Of a stretch of DNA of 64,000 bases, positions 54,690-64,000 are shown piece after piece. The stretch is from Bartonella harrusi (GTDB taxonomy: Bacteria; Pseudomonadota; Alphaproteobacteria; Rhizobiales; Rhizobiaceae). The position numbers and the translations under genes were made by a program. The first letter of the stretch is position 1. Each line of letters opens with the position of its first letter. A model generated the notes under the pieces. The model was not told the DNA's origin. It saw only the letters and a list, made by a program, of their open reading frames with translations, and did not search any database. The stretch is from the NCBI RefSeq assembly GCF_024297065.1, contig NZ_CP101114.1, forward strand, positions 558,001-622,000, in the 5' to 3' direction.

Positions 54690-55570
54690 GTCTATACAAA
54701 GAAGTTTTAGAAGATGTGATCATTCAAACCAAAAGAACAGGAAAGTTTTAGAGTCTAGACAGATTTGAGGCAGCGGGAAGCTGTGCTTATTATTCTACAG
54801 AGTTCCGTTCTTTTGCTTATGAAATAGGTGAAATAACGTGTAAAATTCTATTCGTGATTCGTTTTATTTTTTGAAACGTGGTGTTTCTGCTTATAAAAAT
54901 GGGTAAGTAAATCAGGCGCTTTCAGTGTTAAATTATGTAGAAGATATGGAAGATATTGGAGCATTCTAGAAACTTAGCTATACCTATGCAGAGGGTGATG
55001 ATGTCCCTGAGGATGATTTATAGGGCACACAGTTTTTTGCATCTATTGGTTAAAAAAGGTATGCATTTTGCTTCAGTAGATGAAAGTTTTGTTGATGATA
55101 CATTGGTTAAACTTGCAGATTATATGAAAAAAGCCTTCCTCAATCACCTGTAAAACCTCATCCTTCTTATGCTGATCGTCTTTATATGCAGGCTGCGATG
55201 AATTATAGAAATCTATCGTTCAGTATCATTTAGGAAAAATGTTTTTAGAGGGATAAAGGAAGCGAGAAAAGCCTTGTACAGGTAGCACAGTGCTCTCAGA
55301 ATTTCAGCAAGAAAGAAAAACCTCTTGTTAAGCAATGCTTGGAAATATGTTGCTTAAGGCGAGAAAAGTCATTTGCGACATAGCAATCTTAACTATAACC
55401 TATGAAAAGCCGAAGTAAAAGGTTGAGCTTAGATTCCTCTCTTACGCAAAGAGCATACTTTTGCCATTTGTGATGAATGTGAAAAACCTGCAGCAATATT
55501 GCTAGTTGGTGATATTTTAAAAACGGCAATTCTTGAATATTTTAATATAATATTTTTAGCGTATTTTCTA
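54690..55570 (+). pseudogene. Decayed Sel1-repeat gene, ExoR-like
   Basis: Fragments of a helical-repeat protein are readable in changing frames: SLDRFEAAGSCAYYSTEFRS, KLSYTYAEGDDVPEDDL, KPHPSYADRLYMQAAMNYRN, KGSEKSLVQVAQ, and EHTFAICDECEKPAAI. Many stops and frameshifts interrupt them. The order and the KPHPSYADRLY type segment recall ExoR, a secreted Sel1-repeat regulator found near valS in Rhizobiales. I infer exoR but cannot prove it without an alignment. Confidence 0.5.
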
Positions 55571-55634
55571 TTAGATGTTGATTTTTTACGTCTAAGCTTA
55601 CAACAGAGAAAGCATTGTGGTCCTAATAGAATGA

Positions 55635-56381
55635 TTAATGGCTAAGAATCTTAGATAAAAAATCTTGTGCTCGTGGTGTTCTCGCTTGCGGATCAGAAAA
55701 GAATTCTTTAGATGAGCAGTCTTCAAGAATTTCTCCTTGATCCATGAAAATAATACGTTCAGAGACTTTTTGTGCGAATCCCATTTCATGTGTTACACAC
55801 ATCATTGTCATACCTTCTTCTGCTAAGCTGATCATGACATCGAGCACTTCACCTACCATTTCAGGATCTAGAGCAGAAGTTGGTTCATCAAAAAGCATAA
55901 TGAGCGGATCCATCGTTAAAGCACGAGCGATAGCAACACGCTGTTGCTGACCTCCGGAAAGTTGACCTGGATACTTATTTTTATGATCGATAAGTCCCAC
56001 GCGTTCAAGATATAACAAACCATGCTCGAGTGCTTCTTTTTTGCTGCGCTTTAAAACTTTGATTTGTGCAATTGTTAAATTTTCTACAACAGATAAATGC
56101 GGAAAAAGTTCGAAGTGCTGAAATACCATTCCCACCTGACTGCGTAATTTAGGTAAATTCGTTTTTTTTGAATGAACTGGTATCCCATTAATCCAAATTT
56201 CTCCTTTTTGGAACGGGACGAGAGCGTTAATGGTTTTAATGAGTGTTGATTTTCCTGAACCTGATGGTCCACACACCACAACAACCTCTCCTTTGTTGAT
56301 AGTTGTTGTGCAATTTTTAAGAACATTAATTTCGCCATACCAGTTGGAAACATTTTTTATTTCGATCATATGCGTAGTCAT
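55635..56381 (-). CDS. gltL: Amino-acid ABC importer, ATP-binding protein
   Basis: The 248-aa ATPase has Walker [11 protein letters not shown], the Q loop [13 protein letters not shown], the signature [15 protein letters not shown] and Walker [14 protein letters not shown]. It belongs to the GlnQ/GltL group. Together with the permeases and binding protein upstream it should import acidic amino acids. It starts 11 bases after the previous permease gene. Confidence 0.92.
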   Translation of the reverse strand: MTTHMIEIKNVSNWYGEINVLKNCTTTINKGEVVVVCGPSGSGKSTLIKTINALVPFQKGEIWINGIPVHSKKTNLPKLRSQVGMVFQHFELFPHLSVVENLTIAQIKVLKRSKKEALEHGLLYLERVGLIDHKNKYPGQLSGGQQQRVAIARALTMDPLIMLFDEPTSALDPEMVGEVLDVMISLAEEGMTMMCVTHEMGFAQKVSERIIFMDQGEILEDCSSKEFFSDPQARTPRAQDFLSKILSH

Positions 56382-56392
56382 TTCTTTTCCTA

Positions 56393-57109
56393 TTAGCGAA
56401 TAATGGATATTTTTTTCTGGAGATATAAGACAATCTGAGACAATGTAAAACAGATAACAAAATAAAAAAGTGCTGCCAAGATATAAGCTTCTTGCTTTAC
56501 ACCAAAATTGTTAGCAACAATATCAAAGCCGTTTAAAAGACTATTACCACTGATTGCATAAACAAGCGTTGTATCCTGAAAAAGGATAATGACTTGGGTT
56601 AAAAAAACTGGCAACATATCTCTAAAGGCTTGAGGAAGAATTACAATGTACATATTTTGCCAATATGTCATTCCAAGAGCTTGTCCAGCGTGTTTTTGTC
56701 CTTGTGAAATAGAATTTATACCGGCACGCATAATTTCGGCAAAATAAGCGGCTTCAAATGCGGTGAAGGTAATGAGTGCTGATTTGTTGGCACCGATTGA
56801 CGTTCCGGTTAGAAAAGGTAAAAGCACAAAAAACCACAAGATAACCATAACAAGAGGTATTGAACGCATGGCTGTTATGTAAATTATTGCAAGCCAAGAG
56901 AGCAGTTTCACAGAGGAAAGCCGCATCATTGCTAAGAATGTGCCGAAAATAAGTCCTAATACCGTTGCAAAAAGAGTGAGAAAAACACTAAAAAGCAGGC
57001 CTGACAGAATGTAAGAATAGAATATATCAAAAGTAAAAAATGAAAAATCAAAGTCTGAAAAATTGAAAGAAGAAAAAAATCCAAACTTGGAGGTTATGAA
57101 ATTCATCAT
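56393..57109 (-). CDS. gltK: Amino-acid ABC importer permease
   Basis: The 238-aa membrane protein has five hydrophobic segments and the EAA loop [23 protein letters not shown], which docks the ATPase. It is the second permease of the GltIJKL-type system. The first permease ends two bases before its start. Confidence 0.88.
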   Translation of the reverse strand: MMNFITSKFGFFSSFNFSDFDFSFFTFDIFYSYILSGLLFSVFLTLFATVLGLIFGTFLAMMRLSSVKLLSWLAIIYITAMRSIPLVMVILWFFVLLPFLTGTSIGANKSALITFTAFEAAYFAEIMRAGINSISQGQKHAGQALGMTYWQNMYIVILPQAFRDMLPVFLTQVIILFQDTTLVYAISGNSLLNGFDIVANNFGVKQEAYILAALFYFVICFTLSQIVLYLQKKISIIR

Positions 57110-57111
57110 AT

Positions 57112-57891
57112 TTAGTGTTCCTCTGTTTGAAAATTAGGAATTTTGAGCATCTGCTCAATTATTGTCATAATGATAAAGACGAATAAGGCTATAAAAATAT
57201 AAAGAATCGTAACGATGAGATAGTTTTCATAAACATGACTTACTTCTTCAATCGTTTGATATTGAAATTGCATCAGCTCATTTATTGAAACGGCGAATGC
57301 TATAGACGAGTTTTTTACAATCCCCATTGCTTCTGAAGTAAGAGGAGGCATTATTGTGCGTATAGCACGCGGTAGGATGATATAACGATAAACTTGATAA
57401 GTTGTAAATCCCATCGCCATGGCTGCGTAGCGCTGTCCAGAAGGGATTGCCTCAATACCTGACCGAACCTGTTCCGCGACACGAGCGGATGTAAAGAATC
57501 CTAAGGCACATGTTATGAGCAGAATAGGTGAAAAATTCATTGCTGGTGGATAAATCTTAGGAACAACAAAATACCATAAAAACACTTGTACAAGCAAAGG
57601 AATGTTACGCATGACTTCTACCCAGATAGTTCCAAGGGTACGCAATAAACAATAGATTATGGAAGTGTTTGGTAGAGTGCGCATTGTTCCTATAATGATA
57701 CCCAAAAATACAGCTAAGATTAGCGAAGAGACTGATAATATAACTGTATTTTTAAAGCCATCAAGCAGTGTATCTAAATAGGTATGGCTTACACCAGGAG
57801 TTCCAAGGCATCCCGTCACGAGCGTTTGGGTAAGATCATCTGTACAAAGGAAAGAAAAGTCCATTAATTGATATTTCCTAAATTTAGTCAT
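57112..57891 (-). CDS. gltJ: Amino-acid ABC importer permease
   Basis: The 259-aa permease has about five to six hydrophobic segments and the EAA loop VRSGIEAIPSGQRYAAMAMGF. It follows the binding-protein gene after 113 bases, in which a strong hairpin lies. Confidence 0.88.
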   Translation of the reverse strand: MTKFRKYQLMDFSFLCTDDLTQTLVTGCLGTPGVSHTYLDTLLDGFKNTVILSVSSLILAVFLGIIIGTMRTLPNTSIIYCLLRTLGTIWVEVMRNIPLLVQVFLWYFVVPKIYPPAMNFSPILLITCALGFFTSARVAEQVRSGIEAIPSGQRYAAMAMGFTTYQVYRYIILPRAIRTIMPPLTSEAMGIVKNSSIAFAVSINELMQFQYQTIEEVSHVYENYLIVTILYIFIALFVFIIMTIIEQMLKIPNFQTEEH

Positions 57892-57957
57892 CTGTAAAAG
57901 AATAATAAATTAGCTTACTTCCATATGCTGAATTTATTAAAAAATAAACTAAAACAT

Positions 57958-57988
57958 AACCACACTCGATTTTCAAAAGAGTGTGGTT
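57958..57988 (-). terminator. Hairpin between binding-protein and permease genes
   Basis: A perfect 10-base stem (AACCACACTC with GAGTGTGGTT) around an 11-base loop lies 17 bases beyond the gltI stop. In this orientation the stem is followed by a T-rich but interrupted run, so it may partially terminate or protect the upstream mRNA and give more binding protein than permease. Confidence 0.6.
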
Positions 57989-58004
57989 GTTTTTTTTCTA
58001 AATT

Positions 58005-58910
58005 CTACAAATTATTTTCACCATACTCCTCGCGAGGCTTATTATTTGGATGTTCCCAAGCATGTTTGGTTGCTTTAGATAAAGGCAGGTTGATAATAGT
58101 ATTTGCAGGCGGAATTGGTTGCATAAACCATTTATTGTAAAGTTTTTCAAGTGATTCGTCTTTAATTTGGCGCACGATACTATCATTGATTGTTTTTTCA
58201 AAGTTTTTGTCATTCAATCGAAGCATACAAGCGATGGGTTCGACGGAAAGGACCGGATCAAGAATTACATAATCAGATGGATTTTTTGATTTGGCAATAT
58301 GGCCAGCAAGAATTGAAGCATCCATAACAAATGCGTCTGCACGACCAGATTCTAATAATAGGAAACTATCCCCATGGTCTTTACCTTTTACAACATTAAA
58401 GTGAATATTTTTCGCACGTTTATTTTTACGGATAAGTTGAACAGATGTTGTTCCTGTGGTGGTTGCTACTGTTTTTCCATTTAAATCAGCAAGAGATTTA
58501 ATATGAGAGTTTTTCTTTACAGCAATTCGAACTTCTTCAACATAGGTCGTGTAAGCAAATGCCGCTTCTTTACTGCGCACAATGTCATTTGTTGTGGAAC
58601 CACATTCAAAATCATAGGTTCTGTTTTTTAAAAGAGGGATTCTATTTTGTGATGTGATAGGGAGATAATGAATTTTAATTGGCTTACCAACTTTTTTTGA
58701 AATATCATCAATAATACGTTCTGCCATTTCTGTGTGAAAACCGACATATTTATTATTGCCAAGGGCATAGGCTAGACCTGATGATTCACGGACACCGAGT
58801 GTTATTTCTCCCGTTTTCTTGATTTTTTCAAGTGTATCATTCCCAGCATGTGCGATACTGGTGAGCCCAATGGCAGTGGCAATAATAAATAGTAACAGTG
58901 ATTTTTTCAT
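58005..58910 (-). CDS. gltI: Amino-acid ABC importer, periplasmic binding protein
   Basis: The 301-aa protein has a signal peptide (ATAIGLTSIAHAG) and a bilobed type II binding domain: ITLGVRESSGLAYAL, YPITSQNRIPLL-like LPITSQNRIPLL, and the DAFVMDASILAG hinge segment. The pattern resembles the Glu/Asp binding protein GltI. It is the first gene of the operon and is separated from the permeases by a hairpin. Confidence 0.88.
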   Translation of the reverse strand: MKKSLLLFIIATAIGLTSIAHAGNDTLEKIKKTGEITLGVRESSGLAYALGNNKYVGFHTEMAERIIDDISKKVGKPIKIHYLPITSQNRIPLLKNRTYDFECGSTTNDIVRSKEAAFAYTTYVEEVRIAVKKNSHIKSLADLNGKTVATTTGTTSVQLIRKNKRAKNIHFNVVKGKDHGDSFLLLESGRADAFVMDASILAGHIAKSKNPSDYVILDPVLSVEPIACMLRLNDKNFEKTINDSIVRQIKDESLEKLYNKWFMQPIPPANTIINLPLSKATKHAWEHPNNKPREEYGENNL

Positions 58911-59038
58911 TATGTCCTCCGTTTATTTACAATTTTTATTCTTGTTTATTGTTTAAGATATATTTCTATGCATGGTCTAGCACAATTATATTTTAGGTGG
59001 GATATTTTTTTATCTCAGGAATTAGGTAGTGTACTTTG

Positions 59039-59830
59039 TTAATTGAAATTAAAATGCGCCCAAACAGGAATATGGTCTGAAGGTTTTTGATATCCTCTTA
59101 CTTCTTTTTGGCTATAAGCACAGATAAGTTGATCGACCGCTTCTGGTGATAAGAGAAAGTGATCAATGCGAATCCCATTATTTTTAAGCCATGCACCAGC
59201 TTGAAAATCCCAGAAGCTAAATGAGGGGGTTTCTGTGACATTACGAATAGCGTCATAAAAACCTAAATGAACAATGCGTTGGAACGCTTGTCTTGTTTGT
59301 GGGAGAAATAAGGCATCTTGATTCCATTGCTGAGGATTTTTGGCATCTAATAAGGTAGGAATGACATTATAATCACCAGCGAGAATGAGAGGTTCTTCAT
59401 AGGCAAGCAAAGATTTGGCATGTGCGTATAATCTTTCCATCCATTGCATCTTATAAGGATATTTTTCGCTTTTGACAGGGTTTCCATTCGGTAGATAGAG
59501 AGAAGCAACGCGGATAACGCTTTTATTTATTGAAAAAATGGCTTCAATGTATCGTGTTTGTTCATCATTCTCATTGCCTGGTAACCGGCGAATAACTTCA
59601 TCAGGTGTTTTTTTAGAGAGTATCGCCACGCCATTAAAACTTTTTTGTCCGTGTGTCTCTATGTGATAACCTAAATCTTCAATTGCGTCGCGTGGAAAAT
59701 TTTCATCGGTACTTTTAATTTCTTGTAAACAAACTATATCAGGCTGACTTTGTTGTAGCCATTGATACAGTGTCTCATGTCGTGCTTTTATTCCAGCAAT
59801 ATTCCACGTTACTATTTTCATGTCGCTCAT
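59039..59830 (-). CDS. xthA: Exodeoxyribonuclease III
   Basis: The 263-aa enzyme cuts DNA at abasic sites and trims 3' ends in base-excision repair. The family motifs TWNIAGIKAR, LQEIKS, GDYNVIP and the catalytic SDHIPVWA are all present. It stands alone downstream of gltI on the same strand. Confidence 0.93.
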   Translation of the reverse strand: MSDMKIVTWNIAGIKARHETLYQWLQQSQPDIVCLQEIKSTDENFPRDAIEDLGYHIETHGQKSFNGVAILSKKTPDEVIRRLPGNENDEQTRYIEAIFSINKSVIRVASLYLPNGNPVKSEKYPYKMQWMERLYAHAKSLLAYEEPLILAGDYNVIPTLLDAKNPQQWNQDALFLPQTRQAFQRIVHLGFYDAIRNVTETPSFSFWDFQAGAWLKNNGIRIDHFLLSPEAVDQLICAYSQKEVRGYQKPSDHIPVWAHFNFN

Positions 59831-60311
59831 TGTTTATATTCTATTTTAATATTCAATTTGTTGAATTACAAAATTAAAGTGTTTTATGGATATCCACAAT
59901 ATGCTGTGCAGAGAGATGTTCTTATGGGAATTGAATTTATCAAGAGTTTCTGTAAAAGCCAAATTTAAAGTATCATTTATTTTCATTTTAAAAATTTTTT
60001 TAATGTTTAGTTCTTGACGAATGTATATGTTCTCGCTATTAGAGAATAATATAAATGACGTGAGAATGACTAATAGTTTTTGGTGTTTGTTCAGGAATTC
60101 ATTCAAACGTGTTTTATTTTAAGATTAAAAGCAAATGCTGGTGCAAAAGGCTATTGCCTTCTCTGCTTGTAATCGGGTAAGCTGTTTATAACAGGTATGC
60201 CCGATTTTGTGTGTGAGTTTAGTTGTTTGCTCCGATTTTATCGGATATCAGATAAATGAATAAAAGACCCAAGTGGGTGAGACAAATTTAGGTCGAAAAG
60301 AGGAAGGTTGC
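59831..60311. other. Region upstream of the str operon
   Basis: This 480-base stretch separates xthA from rpsL. An 86-codon open frame on the minus strand (59846-60106) has no recognisable motif and is probably random. The str operon promoter must be in the right part. A sequence TTGTAA (about 60173) 16 bases before TATAAC is a weak candidate. Confidence 0.4.
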
Positions 60312-60683
60312 ATGCCTACCGTAAATCAGTTGATTCGCAAGCCGCGTATAGCGCCAGTTAAGCGCAATAAGGTTCCTGCTCTTCAATCGAATCCGCAGAA
60401 GCGTGGGGTTTGTACTCGTGTCTATACAACGACGCCGAAGAAACCAAATTCTGCACTTCGTAAAGTTGCTAAAGTTCGTTTGACAAATGGATTTGAAGTG
60501 ATTGGTTATATTCCTGGAGAAGGGCATAATCTTCAAGAACACTCTGTTGTAATGATTCGAGGTGGTCGTGTGAAGGATCTGCCAGGGGTTCGTTATCACA
60601 TTATTCGTGGTTTGCTTGATACGCAGGGTGTCAAGAATCGTAAACAGCGTCGTTCAAAATATGGCGCAAAGCGTCCAAAATAA
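60312..60683 (+). CDS. rpsL: 30S ribosomal protein S12
   Basis: The 123-aa protein lies at the decoding centre and is the site of streptomycin resistance. The [11 protein letters not shown] start and the [13 protein letters not shown] segment are diagnostic. Lys43 (TTPKKPNS) and Lys88 ([10 protein letters not shown]) have their wild-type neighbours, so no streptomycin-resistance change is seen there. I chose ATG at 60312; an in-frame ATG at 60273 is upstream. Confidence 0.97.
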   Translation: MPTVNQLIRKPRIAPVKRNKVPALQSNPQKRGVCTRVYTTTPKKPNSALRKVAKVRLTNGFEVIGYIPGEGHNLQEHSVVMIRGGRVKDLPGVRYHIIRGLLDTQGVKNRKQRRSKYGAKRPK

Positions 60684-60703
60684 AACATCTAAAGTAATAT
60701 TGA

Positions 60704-61186
<483 letters not shown>

Positions 61187-61212
61187 GCGTGTTTTAAATT
61201 AAGGCAAATACA

Positions 61213-63297
61213 ATGGCTCGTGAATATAAAATTGAAGACTATCGTAATTTTGGTATTATGGCGCATATTGATGCTGGTAAGACCACAATGACTGAGCGTA
61301 TTTTGTTTTACACGGGTAAGAGTCATAAAATTGGTGAAACCCATGATGGTGCTTCTACAATGGACTGGATGGAGCAGGAGCAGGAACGTGGTATTACCAT
61401 TACATCTGCTGCGACAACGACCTTTTGGGAAGGGCGTGATGGTAGAAAGCGGCGCTTTAATATCATTGATACGCCAGGGCACGTTGATTTTACAATTGAG
61501 GTTGAGCGTTCTTTGCGTGTTCTTGATGGCGCGATAGCATTGCTGGATGCAAACGCTGGTGTCGAGCCTCAAACAGAAACTGTTTGGAGGCAAGCTGAGA
61601 AGTATCGTGTACCGCGTATGGTTTTTGTTAATAAAATGGATAAGATAGGTGCTGATTTCTATCGTAGTGTAGAAATGGTTGGTTCGCGGTTGGGGGCTAG
61701 GGCGCTTGTTTTGCAGTTGCCAATTGGTGCTGAAAATGATTTTGAAGGTGTTGTTGATCTTGTTGAGATGAAGGCGTTGAAGTGGGATGGTTCCATTGGT
61801 GCTTCAGCGGTTGTCAGTGAAATTCCATCTGATTTAAGAGAGAAAGCGGAAGAATATCGTGAAAAATTAATTGAGATGGCAGTTGAAGTTGATGAAGCTG
61901 CGACGGAAGCTTATTTGGAAGGTGATATGCCAACCAATGAAGAGCTTGTTGCTCTTATTCGTAGGGGAACGATAGAGGTTCAGTTTCATCCGGTTTTATG
62001 TGGTACAGCCTTTAAGAATAAGGGGGTTCAGCCGCTTTTAGATGCTGTTGTTTCTTTTCTTCCTTCTCCTGTTGATGTTCCGGCGATTAGTGGTATTGAT
62101 GTGAAGACTGAGTCTGAAATAACACGTGAATCTTCGGATGATGCTCCTCTTTCTATGCTTGCTTTTAAAATTATGAATGATCCATTTGTTGGTTCGTTGA
62201 CTTTTTGTCGTATTTATTCCGGTAAAGTTCAAAAAGGTGTTTCTCTTGAAAATACCGTAAAAAGAAAGAAGGAGCGCTTGGGACGCATGCTTCAAATGCA
62301 TTCAAATTCTCGTGAGGATATTGAAGAGGCGTTTGCTGGTGATATTGTTGCTCTTGCTGGGCTTAAAGAGACAACAACGGGTGATACGCTTTGCGATCCT
62401 TTAAAGCCTATTATTTTAGAGCGGATGGATTTTCCTGAGCCTGTTATTGAGATCGCGATTGAGCCAAAAACGAAGGCAGATCAGGAAAAAATGGGTATAG
62501 CGCTCAATCGTTTGGCGGCTGAAGATCCTTCATTTCGTGTAAAATCTGATGAGGAATCAGGGCAGACTATTATAGCTGGAATGGGCGAGCTTCATCTTGA
62601 TATTATTGTTGATCGTATGCGGCGTGAGTTTAAGGTTGAAGCAAATATTGGACAGCCTCAAGTTGCTTATCGTGAATCGATTACTAAAATGGCAGAAATT
62701 GATTATACGCATAAGAAGCAATCTGGTGGTGCTGGGCAGTTTGCTCGTGTAAAAATTGTTTTTGAGCCTCATGAAGGGGATGATTTTATTTTTGAATCAA
62801 AGATTGTTGGTGGAGCAGTTCCTAAGGAATATATTCCAGGTGTTCAAAAAGGGATTGAGAGTGTTATGGGGTCGGGGCCTCTTGCAGGATTTCCTATGCT
62901 TGGTGTCAAGGCGACTTTGATTGATGGTGGTTATCACGATGTTGATTCTTCCGTTTTGGCTTTTGAGATTGCTGCTCGTGCTGCTTTTCGTGATGGAGCA
63001 AAGAAAGCTGGTGCGCAGCTTCTTGAACCCATTATGAAGGTAGAGGTTGTAACTCCGGAAGATTATGTTGGCGATGTTATTGGCGATCTAAATTCTCGTC
63101 GTGGACAGATTTCAGGAACTGAGGCGCGTGGTATTGCCACAGTTGTGAATGCAATGGTTCCTTTGGCAAATATGTTTGGTTATGTGAATACTCTTCGTTC
63201 GATGAGTCAGGGGCGTGCGCAGTATACGATGCAGTTTGATCATTACGAGCCTGTTCCTTCGGCTGTTGCTTTGGAGATTCAAAAGAAATACGTGTAA
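61213..63297 (+). CDS. fusA: Elongation factor G
   Basis: The 694-aa GTPase drives translocation. P-loop [12 protein letters not shown] is at residues 17-28, with the DTPGHVDF and NKMD motifs. Domains II-V follow in full. It is the third gene of the str operon. Confidence 0.98.
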   Translation: MAREYKIEDYRNFGIMAHIDAGKTTMTERILFYTGKSHKIGETHDGASTMDWMEQEQERGITITSAATTTFWEGRDGRKRRFNIIDTPGHVDFTIEVERSLRVLDGAIALLDANAGVEPQTETVWRQAEKYRVPRMVFVNKMDKIGADFYRSVEMVGSRLGARALVLQLPIGAENDFEGVVDLVEMKALKWDGSIGASAVVSEIPSDLREKAEEYREKLIEMAVEVDEAATEAYLEGDMPTNEELVALIRRGTIEVQFHPVLCGTAFKNKGVQPLLDAVVSFLPSPVDVPAISGIDVKTESEITRESSDDAPLSMLAFKIMNDPFVGSLTFCRIYSGKVQKGVSLENTVKRKKERLGRMLQMHSNSREDIEEAFAGDIVALAGLKETTTGDTLCDPLKPIILERMDFPEPVIEIAIEPKTKADQEKMGIALNRLAAEDPSFRVKSDEESGQTIIAGMGELHLDIIVDRMRREFKVEANIGQPQVAYRESITKMAEIDYTHKKQSGGAGQFARVKIVFEPHEGDDFIFESKIVGGAVPKEYIPGVQKGIESVMGSGPLAGFPMLGVKATLIDGGYHDVDSSVLAFEIAARAAFRDGAKKAGAQLLEPIMKVEVVTPEDYVGDVIGDLNSRRGQISGTEARGIATVVNAMVPLANMFGYVNTLRSMSQGRAQYTMQFDHYEPVPSAVALEIQKKYV

Positions 63298-63358
63298 TTT
63301 TATTACATTATTAATTTTTAACTTAGTCCTTGATTTGGACGGAAAATGGAGAGCTCAA

Positions 63359-64000
63359 ATGGCAAAGAGCAAATTTGAACGTACGAAGCCGCATGTTAAT
63401 ATTGGTACGATTGGTCACGTTGACCATGGGAAGACCTCGTTGACAGCAGCAATTACGAAATATTTTGGTGAATTTAAAGCATATGACCAAATTGATGCGG
63501 CACCAGAGGAACGTGCCCGTGGAATTACCATTTCTACAGCGCATGTTGAGTATGAAACAGAGAAGAGGCACTATGCACACGTTGATTGCCCTGGTCACGC
63601 AGATTATGTGAAAAACATGATCACAGGAGCAGCACAGATGGATGGAGCGATTTTGGTTGTTTCTGCTGCTGATGGTCCAATGCCTCAAACACGTGAGCAT
63701 ATTCTTCTCGCACGCCAAGTTGGTGTTCCAGCGATTGTGGTTTTTCTAAATAAAGTTGATCAGGTTGATGATGCTGAGCTTTTGGAGCTTGTTGAGCTTG
63801 AAGTGCGTGAGCTGTTATCAAAATATGATTTTCCAGGAGATGAAATACCCATTGTGAAAGGTTCTGCATTGGCTGCTCTTGAAGATAAAGATAAAAGCAT
63901 TGGTGAAGATGCGGTTCGTCTTTTGATGAGTGAAGTTGATAATTATATCCCTACACCGGAACGTCCTGTTGATCAGCCATTTTTGATGCCGATTGAGGAT
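63359..64000 (+). CDS. tuf: Elongation factor Tu, 5' part
   Basis: The first 214 codons of EF-Tu are present, with the P-loop GHVDHGKT at residues 19-26, DCPGH and NKVDQ. The gene continues beyond the window. It is the fourth gene of the str operon. Confidence 0.98.
   Translation, partial: MAKSKFERTKPHVNIGTIGHVDHGKTSLTAAITKYFGEFKAYDQIDAAPEERARGITISTAHVEYETEKRHYAHVDCPGHADYVKNMITGAAQMDGAILVVSAADGPMPQTREHILLARQVGVPAIVVFLNKVDQVDDAELLELVELEVRELLSKYDFPGDEIPIVKGSALAALEDKDKSIGEDAVRLLMSEVDNYIPTPERPVDQPFLMPIED

Noticed and set aside
59846..60106. 86-codon minus-strand frame upstream of the str operon
   Set aside because: No motif; AT-rich composition can produce such a frame by chance. Only comparison with relatives could rescue it.

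Overview
The window comes from a low-GC alphaproteobacterium of the Rhizobiales and is most consistent with Bartonella. The evidence is the rhizobial gene order (pyrE, DUF2062, acpS, lepB, rnc, era, recO; tolC, popZ-like, valS; rpsL, rpsG, fusA, tuf), an Omp2b/Omp43-type porin, many decayed genes, and prophage debris carrying toxin-antitoxin pairs. The species cannot be fixed from this sequence alone.

Layout. 1-6150 (+): the 3' end of pyrE, then a compact run DUF2062-acpS-lepB-rnc-era-recO, followed by panC-panB. 6564-8051 (-): an HD-domain phosphohydrolase and a YgfZ-type protein. 8116-9444 (+): a dihydroorotase-like protein lacking the first metal-binding His. 9608-10024 (-): a TIGR02301-like exported protein. 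10518-16390 (+): cysS, a DUF421 membrane protein, an Atm1-type ABC exporter, psd and pssA. 16470-25441 (-): an SDR oxidoreductase, purF, cvpA, radA, dnaB, then rplI, a DUF2232 membrane protein, rpsR and rpsF with a structured leader. 25793-26371 (+): a PAP2 phosphatase.

26.4-32.3 kb is an accessory island. A decayed phage-type integrase and other relics lie beside a minus-strand gene set that looks like a small modified-peptide (RiPP-like) locus. It consists of a 50-aa peptide with its own promoter and strong ribosome binding site, a JmjC/cupin Fe(II)/2-oxoglutarate oxygenase, an MFS transporter, an unknown 224-aa protein, and a methyltransferase/HTH/DUF2087 gene split into two overlapping frames. 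I regard this as the best candidate for an undescribed system. Next come a membrane/coiled-coil protein whose ribosome binding site is buried in a hairpin (32.7-33.8 kb) and a Bcr/CflA-type MFS transporter (34.1-35.3 kb).

35.4-42.3 kb is a decayed prophage ending at tRNA-Ser. It holds two related repressor relics, a broken late-control gene D, HigBA (toxin with an internal stop), intact MazEF, an endolysin plus overlapping spanins, RelB/YafQ (toxin frameshifted) and a frameshifted XRE regulator. 42.6-43.8 kb is a porin, followed by 1.4 kb of gene-poor DNA holding a 110-bp porin fragment. 45.3-47.4 kb encodes an isocitrate/isopropylmalate dehydrogenase fused to a CinA-type domain. tRNA-Asn and tRNA-Cys follow, then a PCMT-family methyltransferase, a TolC-type channel, a PopZ-like protein, valS, and a decayed Sel1/ExoR-like gene. 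55.6-58.9 kb is a GltIJKL-type amino-acid importer, then xthA. From 60.3 kb to the window edge runs the str operon (rpsL, rpsG, fusA, truncated tuf).

Single-base indels in short A runs or near them break several accessory genes (spanin, YafQ, XRE). These may be genuine decay or sequencing errors.
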